Below, one piece after another: positions 49,029 to 62,270 of a stretch of 64,000 nt of DNA. The stretch comes from Diprion similis (Eukaryota > Arthropoda > Insecta > Hymenoptera > Diprionidae), in contig NC_060111.1 in NCBI RefSeq assembly GCF_021155765.1, positions 4,667,481 through 4,731,480 of the forward strand. Reading direction: 5' to 3'. The notes beneath the pieces are model-generated. The model saw nothing but the letters and a program-made list of their open reading frames with translations. It had not been told where the DNA came from and did no database searches. Made by a program: the position numbers and the translations under genes. The first letter of the stretch is position 1; the number at the start of each line of letters is the position of its first letter.

Positions 49029-51282
49029 TACATCCATACACGAAAACACAAATCACACCGTAATATTGTAATTCATGTAAAACGTAGTGAACAACTATAA
49101 GTTGGAAAATTGAGCCAACGGATGAGATATTCAGTACCTATAACTATATAGATTTGAATATGTAAAGTTAAAAGACATGTTTTTTAACTTTACAAGTGAC
49201 TAAAATTCGCGCGAGAAATATTTTTTCAAACCTCACAGAGTCGCGGAAGGTTTGGAGTTACCATTAAAATAAAAAATTGTGAAATAACCAACCCACATTA
49301 TACGATACAATTCATTGTATTATAAAATGAGATTATCGCAAAATATAAAATTAATGCAATATTGACATACATATATATATATATAGTATAGCGATATCTG
49401 AATCGAAATTGCTTCAACATTTTGACGATATTTTACTAATATAAAAAATTAAGTGAAGTATAATAATAAATTATCATTTGCTTTGTATCGCAAATTTATT
49501 ACTCATTAATAAAAAAAAAGTGAAGCACTGCTATTTTCTACTATACATATGTATATACGTTATAACGTTTTTGTTTATACACCTTCAAAATATATTCATT
49601 GTACGATTAATATGATGGAGAATATTAAAGGTAAGTGAAAATCATTGAAAAAAGTCGTTTTTCTTTATAGAATAAAAATTTGTGAACGATGCAATATTTC
49701 TTCAGACTTCATTGTTGTAGATTTGTCAAAATCTGCGCCAGGGGTGAATGACTGACAAAATTATGCGGAGAGAGCGACGGAAAGAATTCGAGAAATTTCA
49801 AGGAAGATTGATTCAAATTGTATCGCTAATACCACGAAAACTGTGTATTGCCACACGAAAATTATAGAGCTAGTGATGATTAAATCACTCGGTTTTGGTG
49901 GCGTTTGGCCAAGAATTTCGCAGCGGATGCGTTATAAGTTTTGGCAATTCGTGGAAGAGATTGTTGCAATTTGCAAACATCTTGTGACTCAATTCTCACT
50001 CGGCTGTATTACGGGTATAATAATGATTTGCAAAGAATTATATAAATTATCCCTCCTTTTCTCAAAAATCTAACATCTAACTTAATTTATTAATATATGA
50101 CAAATAATTTTTTAATAGCTCCAGATTTTTCTTCGAATTATAACTGCAGCAAAAGTAAAGCGACAAATAAGAAAAAATATTCACTTTAAAAAATTTGAAT
50201 TTATCATCTTTTATTCTATGTACGAGATGAAAAAATTTTTCAAAAGAATTATCAAACGTATGACTGTAAGAATAATAAAACTCGCTGTTCTCTTCCAAGT
50301 GTTACGTATGATTAACACAAAAGTAAAATATCTTCGCTCGGTTTATCCGCTTTGAGGATTTTTCTGGCATCATATTTTTGCCTTTTAATTGGAATTTCAT
50401 ATTTATCTTGGCACAATACATTACGCGTTTCGTTATTTCTGGATGCGAATAAATCCGTACGAAGCGCTGCATACTTTGTTGACTTTTCGCAAACCTAAGC
50501 GGAACTTGAAAGTAAATTAGTGCAAATAAACGCGTATATCTGACGGAAGCGAAGAAAAATGAAAGGAAATAAAACAAACTAAAAAAGTAAATGCGATTCA
50601 AATTTTTCAAAGACAAGACACGTTTTTGTAACTTCCTAAATAATTTCAACTGTATTATAATTTTCCGCATCAATCTCTATTATAAAAGGGGAAAATGAGA
50701 AATTACTCACACGCGTTAGAATGTGCCATTCTAAAATTAGCAACTCGAGGAAAGAAAAGCCGCGAAAATAATTTAGACTCGTTTAACTGAGTCATTCCCT
50801 GAAATAGAACCACCCATTGCGTTCCGTCAGTTATATTTTACTAATACATATATGTATCCCTATGCCTATGAGAATGTGTGTAAGAAGAGTAAAAGTCAAA
50901 ATAACTACAATGCGTCAGGAAATTCTTTTTGCACTTAAGTATATTTCGTAAAAGAGATATAGATATGTATCATCGTAACCGTTATGAAATTCTTTTTTTA
51001 TCTGATCTATATATGTACGTAGTGTTTTTTCCAAAAATTTTGAAGTAAACTTATCTTCATTACTATTAAATTTTCGACATTTTATTCATCAGATAATTAA
51101 CAAAAAGCACAATTTCCGTTCACCGTACAATCGTATGTATATCTGTACAGGACTACTGCAGAATCTCGGATATGTATAATATTTTGGTTAGCACGTATTG
51201 TGAAAACATCAAGACAGTTCTGGGTCAGATGCGATATACTTAGAATCACGAACGTGACCTGAATCTCGACTTCACGTTGTAG

Positions 51283-51310
51283 AAAAAAAAAAAAAAAAAA
51301 AAAAAAAAAA
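51283..51310. repeat. Poly(A) run, 28 nt
   Basis: Uninterrupted run of 28 A in the gene-poor region. No adjacent retroposon body was recognised. Confidence 0.9.
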
Positions 51311-51939
51311 TGAATATACAAAATCACAGGTTGCAGTCACGGAAATAATAATTAAGACTGCTTCAGCCTGTTCATTCTGTACACGTCAAAACCGAACGGA
51401 AGCTGAAAATCATTAGACACGAGTTGATCGGTTAAATTCATCATCGAAGTAAAATCTAACTGATAAAGGGAGTGAAAAACAACGCTGAACTTGACAGTAT
51501 CAACCAACTTCAGGGTGTATTTTTTCCCACTTCAACGAACTGCGGATCATTTTTCATTCAACTCAATTCCGCACCGTTTTTATCGTAACGTCACGATACG
51601 CGTCAGTCGAATGATTATGAAGCTCTGATATACCGCAGGTGGAGGCAGAGTCAGTCGTAGAGACGTAAGTATATAAATTACACCCGAGTATAGAACAGCG
51701 GTATGTTACCGCAGTGAGTCGCGTTCTCTTGAATGGATCTTTGCGCACGGTTTTGTTTTCATTTCTCTCAACGTGCGTATAGTATGGTAGGTACGTACAC
51801 ACAAACTTTGCACACCGCCCTAACAGAGAACTGTTATTCGTATATCACGCGGTGGAACGAAATGGTTTGGTTTCAGGCACCGTTCATGATCGAACTGTCA
51901 AGTGGCCAGCTGATCCCGCGATTTTTCCAACCCTCCCAA

Positions 51940-52135
51940 AGCTTGGAGGTACGTCCTTCACCTATTCGAAACTCAACGTCTCTCTGTCCGTCTGTCCATA
52001 TTTTCGCTTACAACTCCAGAACTACTGAACCAATTTTGATTCCGTTTTTTTCTCTAAATTACTGCAACGTCTGGCCAGGTTTTAGGTTATGTTTCGTTAC
52101 AAACAGATCAATAATTTCGGAGATATTTGTTAGGC
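51940..52135. repeat. Possible old dispersed repeat with a CTGTCCGTCTGTCC core
   Basis: A ctctctgtccgtctgtcc stretch is followed by ttacaactccagaactactg and then a sequence like aaccaattttgattccg. From memory this order (a gtctgtc run, then a sentence-like block about aactactgaaccaattttga) recurs as non-coding dispersed sequence in many insect genomes. The overlapping open frame (51733-52161) is therefore more likely repeat-derived than a gene. I cannot name a family. Confidence 0.3.
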
Positions 52136-53616
52136 GAGTCGAAACGGGATCAACACACTGAACTGATGACTAAACTCTTACCGACGGAGGAACGTCACGT
52201 TGAACAGTATTCAAGGTCTTCACTTTTTGTCCACGTCTAATAGTTTCGCCACAATTAAGAATAGAAAAATGAACAAAGCGGTCATACGTGATCTGCTCTT
52301 GAAGGACGTATTGGCATTACATATCTTGCTGATGGGGTTAAATTTGCTTGCGAGTGTGAATAAGAGGCGAGAGAAGTCTTACCTGCCACAACGGACGACC
52401 AGGCATTATGAGGATGTCTTGGTGCGGAAGAGAGTCTTCTTGGGAGGATAAGACGCAGGGTCTGTGTGCTCAGAGACCGGAGCTAGCAAAGCGGCACAAA
52501 AAGTGTCGGCCGGTCCCCCGGTCCAGCGTATATAACCGTGACAAGGGTGCGGTGGTGTTGGTTGAGGCTGGGGGCGCTTCTATATATGGACCACTTACTC
52601 ATTTATACCGCGTATATCGCGTACTAGCTGCGAGCCGATCCGCGATCAGCCAACTCGCTTAAAAACAACTAGAAACTGCTGCAGGGAAAGATTTGACGGT
52701 AACTAGAGATGATGGGAGTTATATCTACTGCTGGATTGAGAGCTACATTCTGGGAATAATGTCTTACCAAAAATTCACACCGTTTTATATGGAGGCTATT
52801 TCCAACGCGGGTTGCCAGGCGCTTTCACGCCTATATAGCTTGATCTTAGAGTCTCATGGTAGTAGGTATTAGGTACCTTATACTCAAATCCCGATCTCAC
52901 GGAACTTTCGACTATGGTGTTGGAGCTTTGCCAAACTGATCTTTGACGCATCAAGGTCACTGTACACACGGAATTTGCCAAGTGACGAAACGCCTCACAC
53001 GTCAGAACTTCATTTTCAGATATCATTCAATCGTGACTAAAAGCCATATGTAGGTCATTTTCAAACAAGTATTATAATTCATAGAAGAATCTCAATGCGG
53101 GCACATTTGCAAAATAAGTGCATACTCCGGGTCTCTTCTGCTGTGTGCAGTTCCGTTTTGTCAAAAGTTTACCGTTTCTGACTTTTCTTTATTCAACAGA
53201 TCATTCATTTATTCATGCAATAATTTACACTAATGAAAATTGACGCACGGCATGTTGTTTTTCACATTAACATAAAAACTATGTATAATAATACAATTTC
53301 TTCTAAACAATTTCATTGGTAAGAAGTTAATTTGTTAAATTCAACTTCACTGACAATTCAGGCGTGAATGCGTTACCAAATCTTCTTATTCATACCGCAT
53401 ATCGGCTGATTATACTATCCTTAAAACCACTCACATCGAGTGAAAAGTATTAATTATCAAAGATGCTATTCCAGTTCGAATGGCACGATACAACGCCGGC
53501 ACTTTTGTTTGTCTTATTTAGGCGCGACTACAGTCCACAGTACCAAAGTACAGAGGTGTTCTAATCTAGGCGTTACGGTACGATATTCTAAAAGCTTAGT
53601 CAACTCATAGGCATAA

Positions 53617-53698
53617 GGTAGCGTGGCCGAGCGGTCTAAGGCGCTGGTTTAAGGCACCAGTCTCTTCGGAGGCGTGGGTTCGAATCCCACCGCTGCCA
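53617..53698 (+). tRNA. tRNA-Leu (anticodon AAG)
   Basis: All parts of a class II tRNA are visible. The acceptor stem GGTAGCG pairs with CGCTGCC (one G-T pair), followed by discriminator A. The D arm is TGGCCGAGCGGTCTAAGGC (box A like). The anticodon stem is CTGGT with ACCAG, and its loop TTAAGGC gives anticodon AAG. There is a long variable arm, and the T arm GGGTTCGAATCCC holds box B. There is no intron. The anticodon, with A34 normally edited to inosine, reads CUU and CUC. CCA is not encoded, as expected. A short T run (tttcctttt) follows and could end RNA polymerase III transcription. Confidence 0.97.
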
Positions 53699-56228
53699 CT
53701 TTCCTTTTAGTCCGCGGTTTTTTGCACTGTCGACAAATTTTTGCCCTACCCGACCGTGATCCTGGCTGGCTTTAAATTCGCTTTTTATTTTCCGCAAATA
53801 GTGGCGAACAGACCGGATGCTTCAAACCCACGATCCACTACTTGAAGGGCCCAATGGGTTACGTCGGATCGAGGCACTGTGGTTCACCTATATCAGGAGT
53901 ACATGTAGCATTGAAGCTGGCACGTTCGAAACTACCAGTGTGGACAGCTCGTGTCGCACTATACACTGAAAGAAAATTCTACTCGTGGTTACTGTACAAT
54001 CCTCAAGATTTTCCGTTTTTTCGATAACCGAATTATATATATCTTACTATGGTCTTTTTGATTATGGTTACTCTTACTGTACGAAAACGATAGTAGATTT
54101 TCTGGATACAGCTACAAAACTAATTTTCATTTTGATCATTAGAGTTTAAAAAAATAAAATACTTCAGGAGTTTGTGGTAACGGTGTGGCTAATAATTTCT
54201 CTCGGAATTTACTAAATACAGTTTGCCAGGAGCAATTAGGCAAATCCGTGAATGGCAAAGATTCCATCCGATGAGGATAGGAAGCATGCATCATTCAAAC
54301 TGATATAGAAAAGTGGGTTCCGGTTAAATTTCTTATTTTTCAAACTACTGATTTCTGTCTAAATACGAGTATTGAGATCCATGATAAGATTGCGCAACGC
54401 TCTTATCGTATTTGTATCGCAGTCTATATATGTATACCTAATCATGGTTTTTCTACCCACGTTAAATCAAGATTGATAATGTTGATCGGAATCAGAAATT
54501 CTAGCGATAAATTGATTATACCAGATTTTGCTCTTCCATCTCCGTAATCAGTTCTCAGTCATAAATCAGCCTTCCAAATGTTATACTTGTATATACGTTC
54601 AATAAACTCACGGTATAATAATTAAATGAAAATGAATTAAAATTCTCACATTAAATTGCAGTAAAAATTCCCTCAAGGCATTCCTGCAATAGAGGGTGCA
54701 GATCTGTTTACTTTATAAACTCCTCGAAGTGGATAGTCGCCTGTTGAGGTTGTTGTTAGTAAAGGCTGGCCGTGACTTCGATTGCATAGGGCACAACATC
54801 CCGCTGTTGATAACGATAAGCACGTTGTCACCTGGAAGGAGAAAGCTGGATGTCATCTGTACATATATATAGAAAAGCTCCCAGATGCACGTAGTCGCTA
54901 AGGCGGGAACTTTATACTCACCAATGGTATCCCGACGAGCTGGAAATATTCTGGACTAATCGTAAGTTGCATGCTGCTACCCTGGTACCGGGTTCGCGAG
55001 GGAGATGCCACCCTGGACCACGCCCTTACTCCCTGGGTCGCCGACACGCGGGGTCATCTTCGGTCGATACAAACGCTTCCTTTCATTCCGAGCAGACATC
55101 TGTAAACAGTTATAAACATGTTTTAAATCCGCTGTTCCTTTTCTAGGCGACATGTTGATACATGTTTGGCCTCCTGCGGGTCACGTGATTGAGCCGTTAC
55201 ATAATGAGATTAATATATATTGTAATTAATAGGAATCATTGTTCGGTGATCGGGAAGAATACAGAATTAAGTAGTCTATTCCAATTTCTCGCATTCATAC
55301 TTTTCTGCAAGATATAAAATGATTAGATTATGTTTTTATTCCATGTCTATCCAGTATCGAAGTAATTATAAATCGTTCATTTATTATCCTGTCTATTTTG
55401 GGCTACTGAAGTTCTATAATCTACAATCTCTACAATGTCAATGTCACATTCTGCGGTCTTTTTGATGCAATGTTTAAATAATACACATACCTTATATACA
55501 TGTACATATAGGTATGTGTCAGCGACGAGTGGCCAATCGGTAATCAATCGGATCAATGTCAAGCCGATAAACGCCAGGTTCGACGTGATTAGTAATCCAG
55601 TAGGATAGCATGGTGCAAAAGAGCTGGGCTCAAAACGGTCGAGCTGCTGCCTGAATGCACGGCTCTCGGAATGAGAAGAGCCACGATATCAACTAGGAGA
55701 CCATAGCTGATTGCACTGGCTTATAAGCTAATCAAAAATACATTCGAACTTGGGGTTTTTACTTCTGAATTCAGGTACTAGCTACCAAGTTAAATAATTA
55801 CTTGTGAGAATATTACGAAATTTTTCAATTGCCGATTATTGTGATTTCTGTTTATTGAAATCGTACCTTATTGTACTTGCTTGCACTTTAATTGTGAATA
55901 ATCCACCGTATACAGCGATATACGTACATTGTGTCTCGGAACGATTTCTTGCTTTCATTCCCTCAAATTCACGCGCAATTTGATCAGTTTAAATCGGAGA
56001 AACAAGCGAAGATCGAATGCCGCGCTTAATTCAAATAGTGGGGGAAAAAATTAAACAACCAACGCATTATCTAGATACTTTAAGCCCGTTTCGTTGCCGA
56101 TAGTTGTCACCAGTTGTCACGGGGAATGAGGTGTTCTCAACGAGAATTGAGGACTTCCGTGGCTGAGTTGGTCGTTTAAAAAATAACTATTTATATTTGA
56201 CAAATAACCGTTCCCAGCGTCTGAAACG
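53699..56228. other. Region between tRNA-Leu and SdhD
   Basis: No firm gene. On the minus strand, 54673-55099 shows a possible small spliced ORF, listed separately. Open frames at 55377-55700 on the minus strand exist in several phases and are probably chance. The right end should contain the SdhD promoter and 5' UTR; no TATA box is obvious. Confidence 0.5.
54673..55099 (-). CDS. Possible small spliced ORF or noncoding transcript
   Basis: On the minus strand an acceptor (ctgtttacag) precedes 55099, a strong donor (TTG then GTGAGTATA) follows 54922, and a good acceptor (ctttctccttccag) precedes 54832. Joining 55099-54922 to 54832-54673 leaves an ORF from the ATG at 54972 to the TGA at 54673, beginning MQLTISPEYFQLVGIPL and ending GVYKVNRSAPSIAGMP, about 70 aa with a cysteine-rich middle. 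Another ORF in the first exon starts at its first base (MSARNERKRLYRPKMTPR) and stops after 40 codons. Neither resembles a family I know. It may be a spliced noncoding RNA, or chance. Confidence 0.2.
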
Positions 56229-57629
56229 ATGGCCAGATGTCATCTCTCACGACAGCTCAGCCTACTAACTGGTAATTAAAATTACACGTACAGCTCTGAA
56301 AGATATTCACGCTATTTGCCAGGTTATGTCTGACCCGAGTTACATAATTCAAAGTTACTTAATTGATCAATTTTCAAATATAAACGTTATCTGTGCTACT
56401 TACTATCTCAGCAATACCTAGCTCGTCAATTTTATACCATCCAAAGTCAGTTACTTCGTCCCTGGAATTCTGGAAAAGTATCGAGTCATTTTACTCCAAC
56501 AGATTGTTTATTTGATCAGTTAACGTAGCAATTCGCATCATCATCAATTTGAATCATCTCAGAGCTTATATGAACTATGAAACTGCAGCAATTGCATCAG
56601 TAATAAATCCCGAAGTCACTATTTTCTGACTTTGATATTTTACTATTCTCATAATGAACGGATATCTTTCAGGCAAGCTTGGTAACTATGGACAACTTCC
56701 ACTGGCCAGAAACTGCATCGTATCTCAGAGAATTATTCATCCACAATTTGCAAGCTTCATTGCCCAAAAATACACAACTGCACCAAAATTAACTGCCACA
56801 AGCTTCATGCTAACGCCTGTACCACAGGTCAGGATTTTTTACAATATCTCAATTGTAAAATTCCAAATTTACTCAATCAAAGTTTCCGTTTTCCTAGAAT
56901 GATGAGCATTGTTTTTTCTAAAGTCAATTGCACCTTGGAATGCTAACTATCTATGACATACTTGAATATGAGATATCTAGACTTGTCAATACTTGAAAAA
57001 TTAGGAAAATCATTTTGAAAATACGAAATTGTTAGCTACTGTTATGCAATTCTTATTAATAATATTACTTACTGAACAAACTCGTGACTATTTTTTATAT
57101 GAACAGATGAACCTGGTACGGTCAATAGCCACGAGTCAACGTCATTGTGCTCCAGTAACTGGTGATCATGTGCGTCTATGGCAAGCCGAGCGAGTAGCTT
57201 CCGCTATTTTAATAGGACTTCTGCCTGCTTGCGTCGTGCTTGAGAATCCATTTGTCGACGTTACGTTGGCTGTCTTCATGGTCATGCACAGTCACTGGTA
57301 ATTCATTCTAATTGTTACTTATATTTTTTGTTATTGAAATTTCAATACTTTAGTAATAGATTTTTATCAATGAGCTCGATAATAGTAATTGCAATATGTT
57401 AATATAATATTACCTATGAATTCATTGCAGGGGTTTGGAAGCAATAGTAATCGACTATGCTCGTCCGATAGTTGTGGGTAATATCTTCCCAAAAATAGCT
57501 CACTTTGCACTGAATCTTTTTTCTGCCGCTACACTAGCTGGTCTGCTATTGCTAATTTATAATGGTCCGGGATTGGGAAAAACTGTCAAGAATCTGTGGA
57601 CTGTTGGCAAAAGTGAAGCTGGAAAATAG
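56229..57629 (+). CDS. SdhD: Succinate dehydrogenase cytochrome b small subunit (CybS), complete
   Basis: Membrane anchor of respiratory complex II in the inner mitochondrial membrane; with SdhC it holds haem b and helps form the ubiquinone site. Exons: 56229-56271, 56673-56827, 57107-57297 and 57431-57629, 588 nt in all, giving 195 aa with matching phases. The N-terminus MARCHLSRQLSLLTG is rich in Arg and Ser with no acid, as in a mitochondrial presequence. The mature part has W91 and ER at 94-95, a first membrane segment (about 96-111), a second ending in HSHWG (127-131, the haem-ligand His region), then GLEAIVIDYARPIVVGN and a third segment SAATLAGLLLLIY. Drosophila SdhD has a matching ending order (HTHWGVEAMVVDYMRP). 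A continuous reading from an ATG at 56654 (MNGYLSG) is possible if the first intron is kept. The spliced start is preferred because its phase fits exactly and it supplies the targeting signal. Confidence 0.93.
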
Positions 57630-57751
57630 ACAAAAGAAAAAACAACAATTACGCGTGTTCACGTTTTGTGTAAAGGAAGAAAACGCCAATGTACGACTAT
57701 TGTTTTAAGTTATTAGAAATTATATAGTTGGTAAAAAAAACGTTACCATCG

Positions 57752-57757
57752 AATAAA
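57752..57757 (+). terminator. Poly(A) signal of SdhD
   Basis: AATAAA 123 nt after the SdhD stop codon, followed by T- and GT-rich sequence. A good distance for a short 3' UTR. Confidence 0.6.
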
Positions 57758-60700
57758 TTATTGTTTGCCATGATAAATGAATGTAGCTCATTATTTCATA
57801 CATAAAGAAAAGATTCGGTAAGTGTACTTGTAAGATGTGGAAAACGTTGTTATAAGTTGTTATAAGTGAGTATTTTGCTGTACAAATTTCGTTTCATGAA
57901 ATATTGAAGAATAACACTAGTTGTAATGAGCTTCAAATAGCAATGAAGTATTTCGGTAGTAATCATCGATTTAAATTGAAAATAACGAAAGCAATAAAAT
58001 GTTGAATCATTATGCATAGACATCTGTAGCAATTCCTTCTTCTTTTTCCTAGTGGCTACAATTACCTAATTCTTTGGAAACAAAGAGACAATGCCACTAA
58101 GTCCACTGAAACTGATCTGTTTACCTATTTCTAAGACCCTGTGGTAATAACTCAATTTCACTGACTATTATGGTGGCTATTTTTATTAAAACAATTCTAA
58201 AAAAGGATTCACAATGTATGTAATTCATCATAAAGTAGCACTACTTAAATCTAGATTTAGTACGATGCAAATACACTGCTCAAATCTGTACAGCGAACGA
58301 GGACAGGTGAATCTGAGCCTTACTCAGATGAGACTTGAAAAAATGCCATATCATTCTATTCCGAGCTGTGTCTTGCAGAAATTCATCGTTCAATTTTTCG
58401 CAACATCAAATAATTCATAAATGCTCATTTTTGCACTCAGCTATGCTGACAATATTTTGGCACTTTTTACATTATATATTTCTGGAATGTATATACGCTG
58501 ATTAAATTGATATTACCCCAAATGAATTTTTCAAAATAATTCTAATTAAAAAAAAAAAAAATAATAACTCGATTGAAATAATGTCAAAGAATTTCTACAA
58601 GCAGTAGCTGAAATTCTTGCGTTTATAGTATTTATGGTTTTTACCCAACACTAGACTGGCCTTCCTTAGTTATATAAATTGCAGTAGGTACTAAACGTTT
58701 TTCTTTTTTAAATATTTTTTTGTTGTTTTGTTGTTTACATACTCTTACAAATTCTCTGTATTCTTTCTTATTGCACAATATGATTTCCTAGAAACTTTTG
58801 ATGGTTGCATACAAATCACCACCATCATCACCATCATCATCGTGTCTTTATAGCATTTTTATTACACAATAATCATCAGAAGTTACGAGCTCAGCAACTC
58901 TAATTAATGTACAATTATAGGTAAACCATTACCCACGTGAAGCTTGATAGTCAAAAGATATTCAGATCAGTAATATACTGATAATCATATTTAAACTAAC
59001 CAAAAGTTATTGCTAAATTCAAGTTTATTCTGTACTGATGATTTGTATTGATTCGAGTTTTTTTTTTTTACAACCAGGAAAATTCTCAATTCCATTCTTT
59101 GCCTTGATTTGATAACTAGTGATAGTAAATTTATGCAATTTCGTTTGTATAAATTTATCTTCAAACTGCAAATTAAAAATGTACAAATATTCAAATGTCT
59201 AAAAAGCACCCACAGTGAATACCTCCGCGTGAGTGATTTTCAACTTTTACATTTCTATTGATTTGAGATATGGATAAACTCAAGCCAAGTTCGTAAACAT
59301 TAGTTGAAATTCGAATATTATTCTGAGATACAACTGATGTACATCATTTGAAGTAACTTGGCGTAAATTGGCCCATATATGAGCACTGACCATTGCATTT
59401 TGATGTTCGTGTGAATATAGCTTTGCAACAGTGTAATAAAACTATTTGTGAGTAGTGCGAAACTGTCTATTTTTGTTTTTGTTTTTTTTTGTTATTTTTT
59501 TTTAAGAAGCATGTATTTCTACATGAAATTAAGTATCTTAAAATAATATTTGAAAGTCGAAAACACAAGATCTTTGAAAAAGAAGTGAACTAATAATGAC
59601 TTGTTAAAAAGAAAAGAAATTCGCAATTATTTTCAATTGTGAGAGGCATTATTGAAATTATATTTCTACAACTAGTTATATATATTTATATAATAGTCAC
59701 ACACACCGTTTTTCAATAATCTGTGTTCTATCTACTTGTTAATTTGTTGTATACTTTTTTTACATATTAAAATATGATATTTCTTAAAATAAAGATTATC
59801 AGCAATATTTTTAATCATCGTTATCATTATATTAGTCTTCTTTATAGCAAAATTTTCACTGCTCGCATCAATGGCACATGTGCGCACAGTGTTCATTTTA
59901 TTTATCAAATCTTTATTATCGCCACCTTCTTACCCCTGATGCTGTTTTTTCTTCAACGTAGTTTGTTCCTTGAGGTCGTTACTTTTTTCCTGAACCACCC
60001 TGTAAATTGCAATAAAAAGTTCATCAATTACAATACATAAAAAACAGAACAAAAGGCTGTGCACTAGCCTATAAAATAATAATTTTGTTGCAGAAAATAA
60101 GATTATATGAATTTGGAAATATTACACAAATTCATTTAATTCCAACATAACGCTTCAGCTGCCACGTCACAGAAATTTTTCTTATTCGAAGCAACTATAT
60201 TATTGTTTTCTCAATATCTATTAGAGCCCGCTCTGACTTTGAGTGAAACACATGCAGCTGAAGCTCAATTTTTAGTTAAAATTTTAATTGATATATCATA
60301 TGTAAATACAGAAAACATTCGCTATGACATTAATAAAATTGTAATATAGAAACGATATTTTGAAACAGACAAATGTTCAAGTGCGAACGATTAAATTAAA
60401 TACTCAACAGATAAATCATACATTGTGTCAACAGAAGGTTGAAAAAAATTAACCATTGATATTGTTTGGTACAGTATACATTTCTGTTCATTCTACTGTC
60501 TAGAAGTGACGAAAATTTATGTTCTTATTCATGAATTCTTCACTTCCGACAATACCACAATAATTATCAACCAAAAATAATATTGTCATTTGGTTGTGGA
60601 TTCATAATAAGTTTAGAAGAAGAATATTTACCCATCACCATGAATAAAAGTTGCTGCAAATATTTTTTTACAGTACACAAAAGCGCATAGTGCCGTGCAA

Positions 60701-62270
60701 TGGATTGCAAGCAATACTTATAAAATATATTACAGTAACTAAATATTGTTGCGATACTTCAAACGCCATAATTGATTACAACAAAATTGAAAGAAGTGTA
60801 AAATAAATACACGAAAGTACATAGAAAAGAATGGACAGTTTCACAGGCAAGAAACAGATACATGTATACCGTGAATATCACTTGAAGCAGGCAACTTAAA
60901 CTTACGTTTGCGACAAAGTTACAATGGATGTACTTGAAATTGCTCAATTAACCTGTTTCCAAAGATATTTACAATATACAGAAAACCACATTGATCCAGA
61001 GTTTAACAATGAGATTTGATTGCAATTCATCCGATCTATACCTGAGCTATGTCATAGAATATATAGTGCGTTGAATTTATCTGAAATTGTTATCAATATA
61101 CACAGAGAAATTTAAAAATTGTTAAATCTGACAAAGAAAGATATACACAGTTTTCAGGGTCAATTGGTAAAGGCAATCTCTGCGATATATTTTTAAGTAT
61201 TCATTGAGGGATGTTCAAACGGCAATACAAATATCAAAGCTCACTTAATGCCTGTAACTTTTAGCTCATGTACCGATTGACACAAATTATTACCAATTAA
61301 GGCACAATTGAGGGCTGCGTTGATTAAAATGAGACACAGCATATGAATTTAAACAGGCACCCCAATTCTATAGCGTTGAATGTTATGTGTATTGATTATG
61401 TGATGTCAATGATGCTCATGAAAACTGAAACATACTTTAAAGAATAAAGCATTCTTAACGGTGAACGAGAAATATACTATATATATTTATACAGTGTGGC
61501 AATCTGAAATAAAAATGATTATTAATGTAAGGTATCAATGACAGTTGTGTTACATAAGAGTAAATAATATCGTGAATAATAGATCTTGCAGCTAAAGTGT
61601 CGTATCCTTTACCTCAGTGTTTGTGCTGGCGTCACTTATTGTTACTACTAATATTATTTCGTTTCTTCAAATTTTTACATAATTATTCTCTGGGAACATG
61701 TTATGAATTAATATTTTCTCTGTAATTGCAGCAGTACGGTTTCAACACCATCCCGCTCAAATATGAATTCAAATAAGTAGCATAACTTTTCTCATTATAA
61801 TGTAGTTAGTACTGTTTCCATGTTTGCTGATTTTGTGGAAACAGGCACTGACAATCATATTCGTAAATATTAATACAAATGATATATCACTCCTTTGGAT
61901 TAAAATTTTTTTCTTTCTTCACGGAAATAACTGGTGCACTTGCAAAGTAAAATATTCAAATTATTCATTGTGTAATTCATTGACATGATCGATAATGGCG
62001 TGGGACAATCATGATGCAAAGAACATTCACTAGGGGATACATAAGTAATAAGCAGGTAGGAATTGAAACCTGAGGTGAGAATTAATTTCAAATAAATAAT
62101 CACGTAAAAACCATATTTTGCCACGAGACAAATGAAAGTAAATAATTGACACTAAGTATCAGATGACGCAATGTGTCTAAGAAAAAAAAGGTATCATTAC
62201 AAACCGCATGAGAAATGTATGGACGTGTATGGTCGATGAAAACAAAATACAGCTGCAGTGATTAAGGATA
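57758..62270. other. AT-rich region between SdhD and the right-edge gene
   Basis: Very AT-rich, with no ORF that resembles a protein family. It may largely be the long 3' UTR of the minus-strand gene that ends at 62271. A plus-strand terminal-exon look-alike (QYGFNTIPLKYEFK then stop, after a tctgtaattgcag acceptor at 61732) is noted in the findings. A CAC/CAT trinucleotide run lies at 58815-58841. Confidence 0.5.
58815..58841. repeat. CAT/CAC trinucleotide microsatellite
   Basis: Imperfect run of about nine ATC/ACC units in AT-rich DNA downstream of SdhD. Confidence 0.85.

Larger units (their letters stand above)
47246..53616. other. Gene-poor region from the calponin-family gene to tRNA-Leu
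   Basis: The first 0.4 kb or more should be the 3' UTR of the calponin-family gene. The rest is AT-rich with CA microsatellites to 49.0 kb, scattered short ORFs, a 28-A run (51283-51310), and at 51.9-52.1 kb a sequence resembling a widespread insect repeat motif. The 142-codon ORF at 51733-52161 spans that motif and is probably not a gene. No gene is supported. Confidence 0.55.

Noticed and set aside
55377-55700. Minus-strand membrane-like ORF (ITSNLAFIGLTLIRLITDWP)
   Set aside because: All three frames are partly open here, and no start, splice context or known family could be assigned.
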